A stretch of 64,000 nucleotides of DNA from Cryomorphaceae bacterium (GCA_019649675.1 BOWN01000003.1:62001-126000), one strand, 5' to 3'. Positions 40,287 to 50,854 are shown, counted from the first letter of the stretch. Translations and numbers: made by a program. The notes: generated by a model from the sequence alone, not told the origin.

Positions 40287-41378
40287 ATGATCAATACAGA
40301 GCAGATAAAGATATATAAAGAGCGTTTGAAAGCACTTTATGGCTATCTAGATATAAAGAAAAAACGAATGCTCATTGAAGATGAGGAATGCTTGACACAT
40401 GACCCAAATTTTTGGGATGATCCCAAAAAAGCCGAGAGTATTTTAAAAAATATACGTACCAAGAAAATTTGGGTTGACGCCTATGAGTTGGTTGAAACAG
40501 CCATCACAGATTTAGATGTGATTTTTGAGTTCCATAGAGAAGGTGAAGCTTCAGAAGATGAAGTTTTTGTTCAAGATAAATTGGCTTTAAAGGCTATTGA
40601 AGAGTTGGAGTTTAAAAATATGCTATCTAAGGAAGAGGATAATATGCCAGCTATTTTGTCTATAAATTCTGGTGCTGGAGGTACTGAGAGTCAGGACTGG
40701 GCAGAGATGCTTATGCGTATGTATATTATGTGGGGTGAAAAAAATGGGATGAAAGTTAGAGAGCTAGACATGCATGAAGCAGATACTGCAGGAATCAAAT
40801 CTTGTACGCTACAGTTTGACGGAGATTTTGCTTACGGGAATCTGAAGGGTGAGAATGGTGTGCACAGATTAGTTCGTCTATCCCCCTTTGACTCTGCCAA
40901 TAAAAGGCACACTTCTTTTGCATCGGTTTTTACTTATCCTTTAGTAGATGATAGTATTGAAATTGAAATTGCAAGTTCAGATATTACTTGGGAAACGATG
41001 CGTGCCGGAGGTGCAGGTGGCCAAGGGGTAAACAAGTTAGAAACAGCGGTTCGATTACGCCACCATGAAACTGGTATTATGATTGAAAATTCAGAGACAC
41101 GTTCTCAGTTAGAAAATAAGGCAAAGGCTATGCAGTTGTTGAAGTCTCAGTTATATGAGTTAGAGTTGCGTAAGCGTCAAGCCGAAAAAGATAAGTTGGA
41201 GGGGAGTAAGAAGGCTATCGATTTTGGTTCGCAAATTAGAAATTATGTGATGCACCCATATAAACTGGTAAAAGATTTGAGAACTAATCACGAAAGTTCG
41301 AATGTACAAGCTGTTATGGATGGCGATTTAAATCCGTTTATTAAAGCTTATTTGATGCAAGAAGGACAAAAGGAATAA
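40287..41378 (+). CDS. prfB: Peptide chain release factor 2
   Basis: Terminates translation at UGA and UAA. Intact, 363 residues. THDPNFWDDPKKAESILKN is the family N-terminal domain. The RF2 stop-recognition tripeptide SPF is in VRLSPFDSANKRHTSF, and the peptidyl-hydrolysis motif GGQ is in RAGGAGGQGVNKLETAV. The first 30 codons contain no in-frame stop and no CTTTGA slip site, so the usual autoregulatory +1 frameshift is absent. ArsC-like and GSCFA genes follow closely. Confidence 0.96.
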   Translation: MINTEQIKIYKERLKALYGYLDIKKKRMLIEDEECLTHDPNFWDDPKKAESILKNIRTKKIWVDAYELVETAITDLDVIFEFHREGEASEDEVFVQDKLALKAIEELEFKNMLSKEEDNMPAILSINSGAGGTESQDWAEMLMRMYIMWGEKNGMKVRELDMHEADTAGIKSCTLQFDGDFAYGNLKGENGVHRLVRLSPFDSANKRHTSFASVFTYPLVDDSIEIEIASSDITWETMRAGGAGGQGVNKLETAVRLRHHETGIMIENSETRSQLENKAKAMQLLKSQLYELELRKRQAEKDKLEGSKKAIDFGSQIRNYVMHPYKLVKDLRTNHESSNVQAVMDGDLNPFIKAYLMQEGQKE

Positions 41379-41423
41379 ACTCAATTAGTCCTATTTAATA
41401 CAAAAATTCAATTTATTACATAG

Positions 41424-41762
41424 ATGAAAATATATCATAACCCAAGATGCTTTAAGAGTCGTCAGACTTTAGCTTTACTAAAAGAAAATGGAGTAGAACC
41501 GGATGTGGTTTTGTACTTGGATAATATTATGACAGCTGGTGAGATAAGAGGTTTATTAGTCAAACTAGGTATAAGCCCAATGCAATTGGTTCGTAAAGGT
41601 GAAGCCGTTTGGAAGGAGAAATATAAAGGCAAAGAGCTTTCCGATGATCAAGTCATTGAAGCAATGATTGCAAACCCGAAATTAATCGAACGGCCAATTG
41701 TAGTGAAAGATCAGTTAGCAGTGTTAGGCCGTCCTCCGGAAAATATACTAGAATTAATTTAA
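41424..41762 (+). CDS. arsC: Arsenate reductase (ArsC/Spx family)
   Basis: 112 residues with a thioredoxin-like ArsC fold: KIYHNPRCFKSRQTLALL (catalytic Cys in NPRC), VLYLDNIMTAGEI, and ERPIVVKDQLAVLGRPPENI (the RP dipeptide and the conserved arginine). It reduces arsenate with glutathione or glutaredoxin-type thiols in known members. No ars operon genes are next to it, so a general thiol role is also possible. A GSCFA gene begins 1 base after its stop. Confidence 0.92.
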   Translation: MKIYHNPRCFKSRQTLALLKENGVEPDVVLYLDNIMTAGEIRGLLVKLGISPMQLVRKGEAVWKEKYKGKELSDDQVIEAMIANPKLIERPIVVKDQLAVLGRPPENILELI

Positions 41763-41763
41763 G

Positions 41764-42735
41764 ATGAACTGGCAGACAAAGGTCCCTATACCCCAATATC
41801 CTTTTAGTTTATCACGAAGTGATAGGGTTTTTACTATGGGTTCTTGTTTTGCTCAACATATGGCTGACAGATTGCTTCATTATAAGTTCTCTTGTGCCAG
41901 TAATTTTTATGGAACGTTGTTTCATCCTATTCCATTATTACAAAATTTAACAGATGCATTAAAACAGGCTGACATTGATGAGGCTCTTTTTGTTGAAAGA
42001 GATGAGGCAGTATTTCATTACTCTTGTCATTCGTCAGTTTATGCTGGATCAAAGAATGATTTAAAAAAGAAACTTCTAGATTTACAATCGTCTGTTGCTA
42101 GTGAGTTAAAAAAATCAAAACTAATAATTCTGACTTTTGGTACAGCTTTTCTCTATCAATTGCTTTCTGAGAAACCAGTTGCAAATTGTCATAAACAGCC
42201 CACGGATAGTTTTAATAAAGAGCTTTCGAGTCCTGAGGAAATCCAAAATGTTTTTCGTTCGTTTTATACAGAATTGAAAAAGCTGAATCCTAAGGTCCAA
42301 ATTTTATTAACTGTAAGCCCTGTCCGACACATTCGTGATGGTGTGCATGAAAATAATCTGTCTAAGTCTGCTTTACTTTTAGCCTGTGATGCAATTCAAA
42401 ATACTTTTGAAGACCTTCATTATTTTCCGGCTTATGAAATTGTGATGGACGAGTTGCGAGACTATCGGTTTTATGAAAAGGATCGTGTGCATCCAAATGT
42501 TGAGGCTCTTGGATACGTATGGGATAAATTCGCAGAGGCTATATTGACAAAAGATTCATTAAGCTTAAATAGGGATCTTGATAAACTTTTTTTGTCGATT
42601 AATCACAAGGCATTTATAGAAACCTCTATAGCACACAAGCGTTTTCTTCAAAAAACAATGGCATCGGCTTTGGCTTTAAATGAAAAGGTCAATTTAAAAG
42701 AAGAGATCAAGGAATTGAAAAAGCGTTTGCAATAA
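41764..42735 (+). CDS. GSCFA domain protein
   Basis: 323 residues. The family motif is TMGSCFAQHMADRLLHYKF near the N-terminus. ILTFGTAFLYQLL, NCHKQPTDSFNKEL, ILLTVSPVRHIRDGVHENNLSKS and a C-terminal FYEKDRVHPNVEALGYVWDKF follow. The GSCFA fold resembles SGNH/GDSL hydrolases, with a Ser near the N-terminus and a D-x-x-H near the C-terminus (DRVH), so an esterase-like function is inferred. Nothing in the context narrows the substrate. It is probably cotranscribed with prfB and arsC. Confidence 0.92.
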   Translation: MNWQTKVPIPQYPFSLSRSDRVFTMGSCFAQHMADRLLHYKFSCASNFYGTLFHPIPLLQNLTDALKQADIDEALFVERDEAVFHYSCHSSVYAGSKNDLKKKLLDLQSSVASELKKSKLIILTFGTAFLYQLLSEKPVANCHKQPTDSFNKELSSPEEIQNVFRSFYTELKKLNPKVQILLTVSPVRHIRDGVHENNLSKSALLLACDAIQNTFEDLHYFPAYEIVMDELRDYRFYEKDRVHPNVEALGYVWDKFAEAILTKDSLSLNRDLDKLFLSINHKAFIETSIAHKRFLQKTMASALALNEKVNLKEEIKELKKRLQ

Positions 42736-42754
42736 ATATTGATTTTTATCTTTG
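42726..42754 (+). promoter_or_regulatory. Promoter of fumC
   Basis: TTTG (42726-42729), 17 bases, then TATCTTTG (42747-42754): a full TTG-N17-TAnnTTTG flavobacterial promoter, 35 bases before the ATG. Confidence 0.65.
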
Positions 42755-42789
42755 TAATACAAAATACGCACTAAGCAAATTAACATACT

Positions 42790-44197
42790 ATGGAATTCCG
42801 AATAGAAAAGGATACAATGGGAGAGGTTCAAGTCCCTGCAGAAAAATACTGGGGTGCGCAAACAGAGCGTTCCAGAAATAATTTTAAGATTGGTGTAGCC
42901 GCAAGCATGCCTTTAGAAGTGGTATATGGTTTTGCATATCTTAAAAAAGCTGCTGCTCATGCGAATTGTCAGCTAGGCGTTTTAGCCGAAAAAAAACGGG
43001 ATTTAATATCAAAAGTATGTGACGAGATTCTTGCTGGAAAGCATGATGAAGAGTTTCCACTTGTCATTTGGCAAACAGGATCGGGTACCCAGTCAAATAT
43101 GAATACCAATGAGGTAATTGCAAACAGAGCTCATGTGATTAACGGTGGTTCTTTAGCTGATATCGAAAAGGTAATTCATCCGAATGACGATGTAAATAAG
43201 TCACAATCATCTAACGATACATATCCAACAGGAATGCATATTGCAGCCTATAAAATGGTTGTTGAATGTACCATTCCAGGTGTTGAAAAATTACGTGATA
43301 CACTTAAAGAAAAGTCTGAAGCTTTTAAAGATGTTGTGAAGATTGGAAGAACCCACATGATGGATGCCACACCTCTAACTTTAGGGCAGGAATTTTCGGG
43401 TTATGTTTCTCAATTGAATCATGGATTAAGAGCACTGAAAAATACTTTAGATCATCTTTCGGAATTAGCTCTAGGTGGAACAGCTGTGGGAACAGGGATT
43501 AACACCCCTTCCGGATATGATGTTTTGGTTGCTGAAAAGATTACAGACTTTACTGGTCTTCCATTTGTAACAGCTGAGAATAAATTCGCAGCATTGGCAG
43601 CTCATGATGCCATTGTGGAATCGCATGGAGCTTTGAAAATGCTGGCTGTTTCATTAAATAAAATATGCAATGATATTCGTTTATTGGCTTCTGGCCCTCG
43701 TTCAGGTATAGGTGAGATTATTATTCCCTCTAACGAGCCGGGATCTTCTATTATGCCAGGTAAAGTAAACCCTACACAGTGTGAGGCTATGACAATGGTG
43801 TGTGCTCAGGTTATGGGTAATGATGTGGCAATTGCAGTAGGAGGTACGCAAGGGCATTATGAATTGAATGTATTTAAGCCGATGATAGCTGCTAATTTTT
43901 TACAGTCTGCTCGTTTAATTGGTGATGCTTGTGTTTCGTTTACTGAAAATTGTGCAGTAGGAATTAAACCAAATTACGAGAATTTGAAAAAGAATTTGGA
44001 TAATTCTTTGATGTTGGTTACCGCTTTGAATACTAAAATAGGTTATGAAAAGCTGCTAAGATTGCGAAGACCGCACACCAAAATGGAACAACCTTAAAAG
44101 AAGAATCATCAATTTGGGTTACCTCACTGCCGATGAGTTCGATGCTTGGGTAAAACCTGAAGATATGTGTGGTAGCTTGAATAATCATTTATATTAG
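42790..44197 (+). CDS. fumC: Fumarate hydratase class II, frameshifted near the C-terminus
   Basis: Interconverts fumarate and malate in the TCA cycle, oxygen-stable and iron-free. The main frame has [19 protein letters not shown], the catalytic His region [20 protein letters not shown], and the fumarase signature [12 protein letters not shown] frameshift near 44070 moves the tail ([35 protein letters not shown]) to another frame, ending at 44197. Joined length is about 468 residues, as in other FumC. It has its own promoter. Confidence 0.95.
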
Positions 44198-44225
44198 TTT
44201 TAATGACTTAATAGTTTAAATAATA

Positions 44226-44521
44226 TATGGCAGATTTTAGAGAAATAGTAGCAAGTAAAAGCCTGTTTTAATTGACTTTTTGCTGAGTGGTGTGGGCCAT
44301 GTAAAAACTTAGCTCCAATTTTAACTCAAGTAGCAAAGGAGATGGGAGATCAGGTTAAGGTGATTAAGATAGATATTGATAAAAACCCAATATTAGCCCA
44401 AAAATTAAATGTAAGAAGTGTACCCACATTAGCCATTTATAAAGAAGAAAGTTTGTTGTGGAGGCAGACTGGTATTGTGCCCAAGTCACAGTTGATAAAA
44501 GTACTGAGAACTTTTATCTAA
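44226..44521 (+). CDS. trxA: Thioredoxin, frameshifted
   Basis: MADFREIVASKS, then after a shift near 44265 the active-site region FFAEWCGPCKNLAPILTQV with the WCGPC motif. KIDIDKNPILAQKLNVRSVPT carries the cis-proline and GIVPKSQLIKVL the C-terminal helix. About 98 residues, cytoplasmic (no signal peptide). It reduces protein disulfides. It lies 28 bases after fumC and is convergent with the DUF2723 gene. Confidence 0.92.
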
Positions 44522-44545
44522 ACATATTATTAATTTAATTCGGCT

Positions 44546-47500
44546 TTACTTTAAGTTTTCTTGAAAACTATTTGCTAAAACATCTGCATAGTCAACATCG
44601 TCATGTGCATAGGCAATTTTGACGATACTATTGTACATTGAAAGTGATCTTTGTATTTCGTTATTAATGTCTTTTTTTTGATCGAATTGATTGTAATAGT
44701 TTAATTTTTCTTCCAAGGTTTCTGTGATGGTTGCAATAATCCCTCTGGCTTTTTCTTTTCTTTGCATTCGTAGTAGTTTTCTATCATTGGTAATACAAAG
44801 AAATTGTATTCTACTTTTTCATTCGGCATCAGTTCTAAACACTTATCTAACACTTTAATGGCCCTGCCGAATCACCTTCTAAAATTAATTTATCTGCTAA
44901 GCGTGAGAAATTATTTCGAATGTTCATAACCAATCTTAGATTGGTCTCGTCTAGATATACCTCAGGAGAGTTCATATTACCGTATTCAAAACGTTCCATT
45001 AAACTGGTATATAATATATCAGATTCAATTCTACCAATTTTACCTGCTTGAGATTTTGTTTTTATTGGAACCAGTCGGTAGGCAAGCCCATCTAACTGAA
45101 AATAATCCCATAAATATGCATATGAATGTGCACTGTTACCTATGGTTATAGAAAAATAAATTGGTCTTTCCCACTTGTTATTGTCAATCATGTCAAGAAT
45201 CAACATGTGTTTCTTTTCCATTTGATTTACATTTAGATTCCAATCTAAACTTGGTAAAATTAAGTCAGCGTTTTCTTCTTTAACAGTTCCATTTGAAAGG
45301 ACTTTTTCTTTGTCCACAGGTATAGAAATCTTTTTTGTTGGAAAGAAGACGTAATCTTTACCACCATAATTTACTTTGGTTTGAGCAAGGTCACTTTGAA
45401 TCCATCGGTTCATTTTTGACACTTCCCACCGTTTATCACTGGCGCCAACATCTTTATATATTGCTTGATCTCGTGTTCCCTGTCTATAAAGGTTATGTGG
45501 CATCGTAAAAGGCACACCCTTACCATCGTAGGCATCTCGTTTCATCTGATCAATGTACCAATCTGTATTAAGTAAGCTTAAATTTACGATACGTACGTCA
45601 GTTCTAGTAACCTTCAACTTCTTGAACGTACCATAATGGGAAGGTATCATTGTCTCCCATGGTAAATAAGATGGCGTCTGGTTCACATGAATCTAAATAT
45701 GCTTTAGCAAAATCACGAGCAGTGTATCTTTTAGATCTGTTGTGGTCATCCCATCCTTCAGAAGCCATAATTCCTGGGACTGCTAAAGACAAATTATAGT
45801 TGTGGCTATTGCTGTAATATTTTCTGGTGCATAATTTCTTAATTTCTCAATAATTGCCATGACTCCCAGCCCTATCCATATTGCAAAGGCATAGAACGAA
45901 CCAACATAGGCATAATCTCTTTCTCTTGGTTGATAAGGGTATTGGTTTAAGTACACAACAATAGCCAATCCAGTAAAAATGAACAGAAGGCTAACAACCC
46001 ATGCATCTTTATTGTTTTTATTGTAATGATATACATAGTCCAATTAACCCCAAAATAAAAGGTAACATGTAAAAATGGTTTCTTCCTGGATTATTTTTTT
46101 CACTTGTTGGTAAATTAGTTTGTGGGCCCAATCGCCATTCGTCAAAGAAAGTGATCCCAGTTAACCATTGTCCTTCAGTAATAGACCCATGGCTTTGAAT
46201 GTCATTCTGTTTACCCGCAAAATTCCACATGAAATATCGGATATACATATGGTTTATTTGGTAGTTGAAGAAATATGCTAAGTTATCAGCAAAGCTTGGT
46301 CTTTTATTTTTCTACCTTTAATATTACCCCAGCTTTTTATGCCTTAACATGTCTATCATCTCTACTCCACATTCGTGTGAATATTCCCGATTGACTTTCT
46401 CGAAGTTAGGGATGCTATTTTTTCTATCGTCAGAAACAATATATTTCCAGATTTTTCATCTTTAACATAAACAGGTGTTCCATCGCTGTAAGGATCTCTT
46501 TTATCAACACCGGCAGGTATGTATTGTCCATAAATTAAAGGGTAGAACCATATTGTTCTCTGTTTAGGTATGCTAATAAACTAACCGCTTCTTCAGGGTT
46601 ATTCTCATCAATTGGTGTGTTGGAATTAGATCGAATTATTAAAATTGTAAAAGAAGAATATCCTATTAGAATAAATGTAATTCCAAGAATAGCGGTATGG
46701 ATTAAATTTCTCCCATTTTCTTTAGCTTTTTTCAATCCGAAGTAAATTAGGCCAATAAGCGCAGCAATAAAGAAAACTGTTCCACTGTTAAATGGAAGTC
46801 CAAAACTATTTACAAAAGTTCGTTCAACGATACCAAGCCATTTAACAATTTGTGGAATTAGTCCAAAGAAAATGAAACCTAAAATTAAAATAGAAACAAC
46901 CCCCGTAATCAAAAAACCTCTTTTTGTAGGTTCATTCTTCTTAAAGTAATACATATAAACAACTGCAGGAATTGCTAATAAGTTTAGCATGTGAACCCAA
47001 TGGAAAGCCCAACTAAATAAGCAATTAAGAGCATCCAACGGTTTGCACCATCACCATCTTTGTCATATTCTTATCCCATTTTAATGCAGCCCAGAATACA
47101 ATGCTGTAAAAAATGATGATACACCATATACCTCTCCTTCTACTGCAGAAAACCAGAATGAGTCTGAAAATGTATATGCTAAGGCGCCTACTAATCCAGC
47201 ACCCATCACTGAAAACAATCGGCCATTTGACTCAACTTTCCTGAATTTTTTACCAAAGGCTGTTATTGTCCAAAATAGAAATAGAATTGTAAATGCACTG
47301 CAAGTTGCAGATAATAAGTTTATCATATATGCCACTTTGGTGACATCTCCAAAAGCAAAGTTTGAGAAGAAGTTTCCGAGTAGAAGATAGGTTGGCGCGC
47401 CTGGCGGGTGACCCACCTGAAGTTTATATGCTGTTGCAATATATTCTCCGCAATCCCAAAAACTGGTTGTTGGCTCTAAAGTTAATGTGTATACTACTAA

Positions 47501-47553
47501 AGCTATTGTAAGCTAAGCCAACCAAGAATATTGTTAATTTTTTGATAATTCAT
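44546..47553 (-). CDS. DUF2723 multi-spanning membrane protein, heavily frameshifted
   Basis: The ATG at 47553 opens MNYQKINNILGWLSF. A shift near 47515 leads to the DUF2723 hallmark TSFWDCGEYIATAYKLQVGH and GHPPGAPTYLLLGNFF. Many membrane helices follow (AYMINLLSATCSAFTILFLF; ITGVVSILILGFIFFGLIPQ), then YPYQPRERDYAYVGSFYAFA and, in the C-terminal soluble part, ASEGWDDHNRSKRYTARDFA and SCEPDAILFTMGDNDTFPLW. Eight or more frame changes occur. Joined length is about 1000 residues. The topology resembles GT-C glycosyltransferases such as protein O-mannosyltransferases, so a role in glycosylation is possible but unproven. Confidence 0.83.
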
Positions 47554-47692
47554 TTACATTAAATTTATTTAACTCATTTGAATCTATCGCGAATGTATAA
47601 AAAATATTTGGCGCTGTTTTTTATGTGATTGATTATTAGGTTAAAATATGCTAAAATCAGCATTAATTTTTAATGACCTTTTTAAACTATTA

Positions 47693-47722
47693 TTGTAATA
47701 ATACCAAAAAGAAATACATTTG
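47693..47722 (+). promoter_or_regulatory. Promoter of tRNA-Gln
   Basis: TTG (47693-47695), a 19-base spacer and TACATTTG (47715-47722) precede the tRNA 5' end by 9 bases. It is the best-formed promoter in the window. Confidence 0.7.
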
Positions 47723-47731
47723 CACCGCATT

Positions 47732-47804
47732 TGTCCGATGGTGTAACTGGCAACACGTCTGGTTTTGGTCCAGAAGAGTCTAGGTTCGAGCCCTAGTCGG
47801 ACAA
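47732..47804 (+). tRNA. tRNA-Gln (anticodon TTG)
   Basis: A 73-base cloverleaf: acceptor TGTCCGA/TCGGACA, D stem GTGT/ACAC, anticodon stem TCTGG/CCAGA with loop TTTTGGT (anticodon TTG at 47765-47767), T arm CTAGG-TTCGAGC-CCTAG, and discriminator A. CCA is not encoded. A terminator follows within 10 bases, so it is a single-gene unit. Confidence 0.97.
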
Positions 47805-47810
47805 CAAATT

Positions 47811-47843
47811 AAGCCCGAATTTCATGGAATTTTGGGCTTTTTT
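47811..47843 (+). terminator. Terminator after tRNA-Gln
   Basis: AAGCCC and GGGCTT pair across a 17-base loop with some inner A-T pairing, then TTTTTATT. Confidence 0.75.
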
Positions 47844-48031
47844 ATTGTCTTATGTCTTGATTTTATTTTATGTTCTAAGTTAACTTGAAAATGAATAAAG
47901 TATAAGAAATTCATTTGCAGAATTTATAATTTTAATTTTAGTCAATTATATTTATAATAATTTGACTTTAGTATCTATTCTTTGTATATGGTCAGGTATT
48001 TGTATATTTACCAAATAAAATTGATAAGATT

Positions 48032-50311
48032 ATGAGAAAATTACTCTCCCTTTTAGTTAGTGGAATACTTATGTCAGTGAACTTAAATGCACAAGAAGTT
48101 GCTCCAGATTTTGAAGTAACAGACATTCATGGAACACTCACAGACTTTATGATTACTTATGTGAAGGAAAGTATGTTGTTGTTGATTTCTTTGGTACCTG
48201 GTGCGGACCATGCCAGGGAGTAGCAACCTGATTTAGCTCAAGGTTATAAGGATTTTGGTTGTAATTATAAAGATGTAATTTTTATTTCTATTGATACTGG
48301 TTCAGATACACAAGCTTGTTTTGACTTTGAGGAAGAGTTTACACCTGATGTACATGGTTTGCCAATGGTAAGCGGTTATGATGGAGGCGGTGATGCAGTT
48401 CATCAAGCATATGGTATTACAGGTGTACCCACAATTGTTACCATAAGCCCTGTTGATACGACTTACACAGAGACTCATCTTGGTTTTTATGGCGTTTTAA
48501 ATGCTGCCGGTATTTCTACTCAAGATGTATGTTCGGTTCCTATGGAGGTAGATTTAAATGTTAGTGCTGCATCCAGTTTAAATATGTATAATGGTCAGCT
48601 TGGTGTTAACATAGTTGGTGGTGTAAGTCCATTTACCGTTACATGGATGAACGATGAGGGAGAAGTGTTAAGTAATGAGCCAAGTATGGAGGGCGTCGCC
48701 TCAGGTGATTATGAGGTTAATGTTACCGACTCAAGCGAAGAGCCTCAAGAGTTTACAAATGATGTAACCCTCGGTTATGTTGGTCAAACACATACTTTTG
48801 ATGATTTTGAGAGTTATGATCCATAATATGAAGTGGCTCCACAATCTGATTTTTGGATGACAATGTGTGGTGTTGAGAATGCTGCTATGGTCTCTCAGAC
48901 TGAGTCTAAAAGTGGTGATAATTCCATGCTTATTAATCAAGGACCATCAAATATTTATATGTCTTTAGGTAATTTTGACTTTGGTACTTATGAGCTTAAT
49001 TTTCAGATGTTCATTCCTTTTAATGGTTCTGCGTATTATCGTTTGATGCATAATAAAACATGTGAGGTTGAAGACGATGATTCAGATTCAGATTGTAAAA
49101 ATGTCGAATCTTATACCATTCCTGCGATGGAGTTTTATGCTGAAAGCGATGGGCTTGCATATATTAATGCCGGTCAAGAGATGGCCCAATCTTTTGTAGT
49201 CCCAACAGAGGAATGGTTCGAGGTTAAGCATATTATTGATATTAATAATGGTATTGCTACTTGTTCGATTAATGGAGAAGAAATTTATGTATGGCCGTTT
49301 ATTTACCAAGATCGTAGTTTTGAAAATGGAATCATGTCTTTGGATGGAATCGAGTTCAATTCGGTAACTCCTGAAGAACAAATACGAATGTTTTATATTG
49401 ATGACTTTCATTTTTCTTATGCGCAAGAGCAGTCCGAAGTTGCTGGATGTACTGATGATGATGCTTTAAATTTCAATATAGAAGCAACTATTGACGATGG
49501 TACTTGTGAAGAAAACTCATCTTGTATTCCTGTTGGATTACCGTTTTTCGAAGATTTTGAGGAAGATGAGTTTTTAACAGATTGTTGGAAAAATATGGAT
49601 AGAGATATGGACGGATATAAGTGGACTCATATGATTTCTGAAGGAGTTGGATACAACAGCCTTCGTGCTGTAGGCTCATCTTCTTATATAAATAATATTG
49701 GTACTCTAGATCCAGATAATTTATTAAGGTTACCTAAGCTTCAAATAGAGGAAAATACATTCCTGTCCTATTATGTTAGAGGAGAAGATTCTCAATACCT
49801 AGACAATTATTCTATAATTGTATATGAAGAGCATATTGACTCCCTGATTGACATAGGTTCAACCATTATTGATACCATCTTGGTCTTAGATAAGGTTGTT
49901 CAGGGAACAACGTATGCTCAAGAGATAATAGACTTAAGTGATTTCGAGGGAAAAGATGTATACATTGGTTTTCGTCATCATAATGATGAAGACAATTATT
50001 GGATGTATATAGACGATATTTACGTGTATACTATGTTGGTAGGAATAGAAGAACATGAGATTCAAAACTCTATGGCAATTTATCCAAACCCAACAAGCGA
50101 AAGTTGTTATGTTACATTTTCTGTTAAACAGAAACAAGATGTGAAGATTGATTTTGTTAATATTCAAGGGCAACTGCTGATGACTAGAACCATAAATACT
50201 GTTGGTTCAGAAATTCAATATTTTGACTTATCACACCTTAATTCAGGTATCTATCTGGTAAAAGTGACCTCTAATAATGATAGCGCCTATAAAAGGGTTG
50301 TAATTCGTTAG
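48032..50311 (+). CDS. Secreted thioredoxin-like protein with T9SS sorting domain; frameshifts and an in-frame stop
   Basis: The signal peptide MRKLLSLLVSGILMSVNLNAQ precedes a redoxin/TlpA-like domain (APDFEVTDIHGT). Two compensating shifts near 48140 and 48225 give YVVVDFFGTWCGPCQGV, an intact WCGPC site. DVIFISIDTGSDTQACFDFE and GITGVPTIVTISP complete that domain. Downstream are concanavalin-like regions, a GCTDDDALNFNIEATIDDGTC repeat, and a C-terminal type A sorting domain (AIYPNPTSESCYVTFSV, LNSGIYLVKVTSN, KRVVIR). A TAA at 48824-48826 interrupts the frame between SYDP and YEVAPQSDF with no frame change on either side. About 750 residues if read through. Export to the cell surface or medium by T9SS is inferred. 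Confidence 0.8.
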
Positions 50312-50329
50312 TATTAAAGAAAAAATATG

Positions 50330-50337
50330 TATATTTG
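50330..50337 (+). promoter_or_regulatory. -7 box upstream of rimP-nusA-infB
   Basis: TATATTTG (TAnnTTTG) lies 58 bases before the rimP ATG, with the leader hairpin between them. No well-spaced -33 TTG is visible. Confidence 0.5.
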
Positions 50338-50362
50338 CTCCGAATTTATGGAGAAAGATAGA

Positions 50363-50386
50363 AGGGGACAAAAGTCCCCTCTTTTT
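50363..50386 (+). promoter_or_regulatory. Leader hairpin, possible attenuator of rimP-nusA-infB
   Basis: AGGGGAC and GTCCCCT form a perfect 7-bp GC-rich stem with an AAAA loop, followed by CTTTTTATA. It looks like an intrinsic terminator but lies between the -7 box (50330) and the rimP start (50396), so it may regulate the operon by attenuation, perhaps with NusA acting on its own transcript. Confidence 0.6.
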
Positions 50387-50395
50387 ATACTTAAT

Positions 50396-50854
50396 ATGTT
50401 GAAGGAGAAAGTTGAGCAGTTAATTTCAGAAGGTGTTGAAGGAACAGACATCTTTTTAGTTAAGTTGACAGTAAGTTCTAGTAATGACATTAATGTATTA
50501 TTAGATAGTGATTCAGGCTTGACTTTATCGGACTGTAGATCGATTAGCCGAGTCATAGAGACTAGTCTTGATAGAGAAGATGAAGATTTTTCTTTAACTG
50601 TTTCTTCTTCAGGCGTTGGTGAACCACTGGTTTTACGACAATATAAGAAAAACGTAGGGAGAAAGGTGAGAGTGACTTTAATTGATGGAGAAATCATTGA
50701 GGCTAAAATGGTTGCCGCAGATGAAAAAGGTATAGAACTAGAATGGAAATCTAGAGAAAAAAAACCAACAGGTAAGGGTAAGATAACAGTTGTAAATAAC
50801 AAGTTACTTAATTACCAAAGTATAAAGCAAACAATAGTGTTAATTACATTTTAA
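50396..50854 (+). CDS. rimP: Ribosome maturation factor RimP
   Basis: MLKEKVEQLISEGVEGTDIF opens the N-terminal domain. VLLDSDSGLTLSDCRSISRV, FSLTVSSSGVGEPLVLRQYK (usual EVSSPG region) and the C-terminal SH3-like VGRKVRVTLIDGEIIEAKMV follow. About 152 residues. RimP helps 30S subunit maturation. An upstream in-frame ATG (50348) would place the leader hairpin inside the coding region and adds residues unlike the family, so I start at 50396. nusA begins 10 bases later, as in most bacteria. Confidence 0.93.
   Translation: MLKEKVEQLISEGVEGTDIFLVKLTVSSSNDINVLLDSDSGLTLSDCRSISRVIETSLDREDEDFSLTVSSSGVGEPLVLRQYKKNVGRKVRVTLIDGEIIEAKMVAADEKGIELEWKSREKKPTGKGKITVVNNKLLNYQSIKQTIVLITF

Noticed and set aside
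47900-47990. AT-rich imperfect inverted repeat (GTCAATTA...TAATTTGAC) before the secreted thioredoxin gene
   Set aside because: Short arms with a mismatch in very AT-rich DNA; expected by chance.
50314-50802. 162-residue minus-strand open frame across rimP
   Set aside because: Antisense to rimP, which has conserved motifs and operon context; composition is Ser/Leu/Thr-rich as in shadows.
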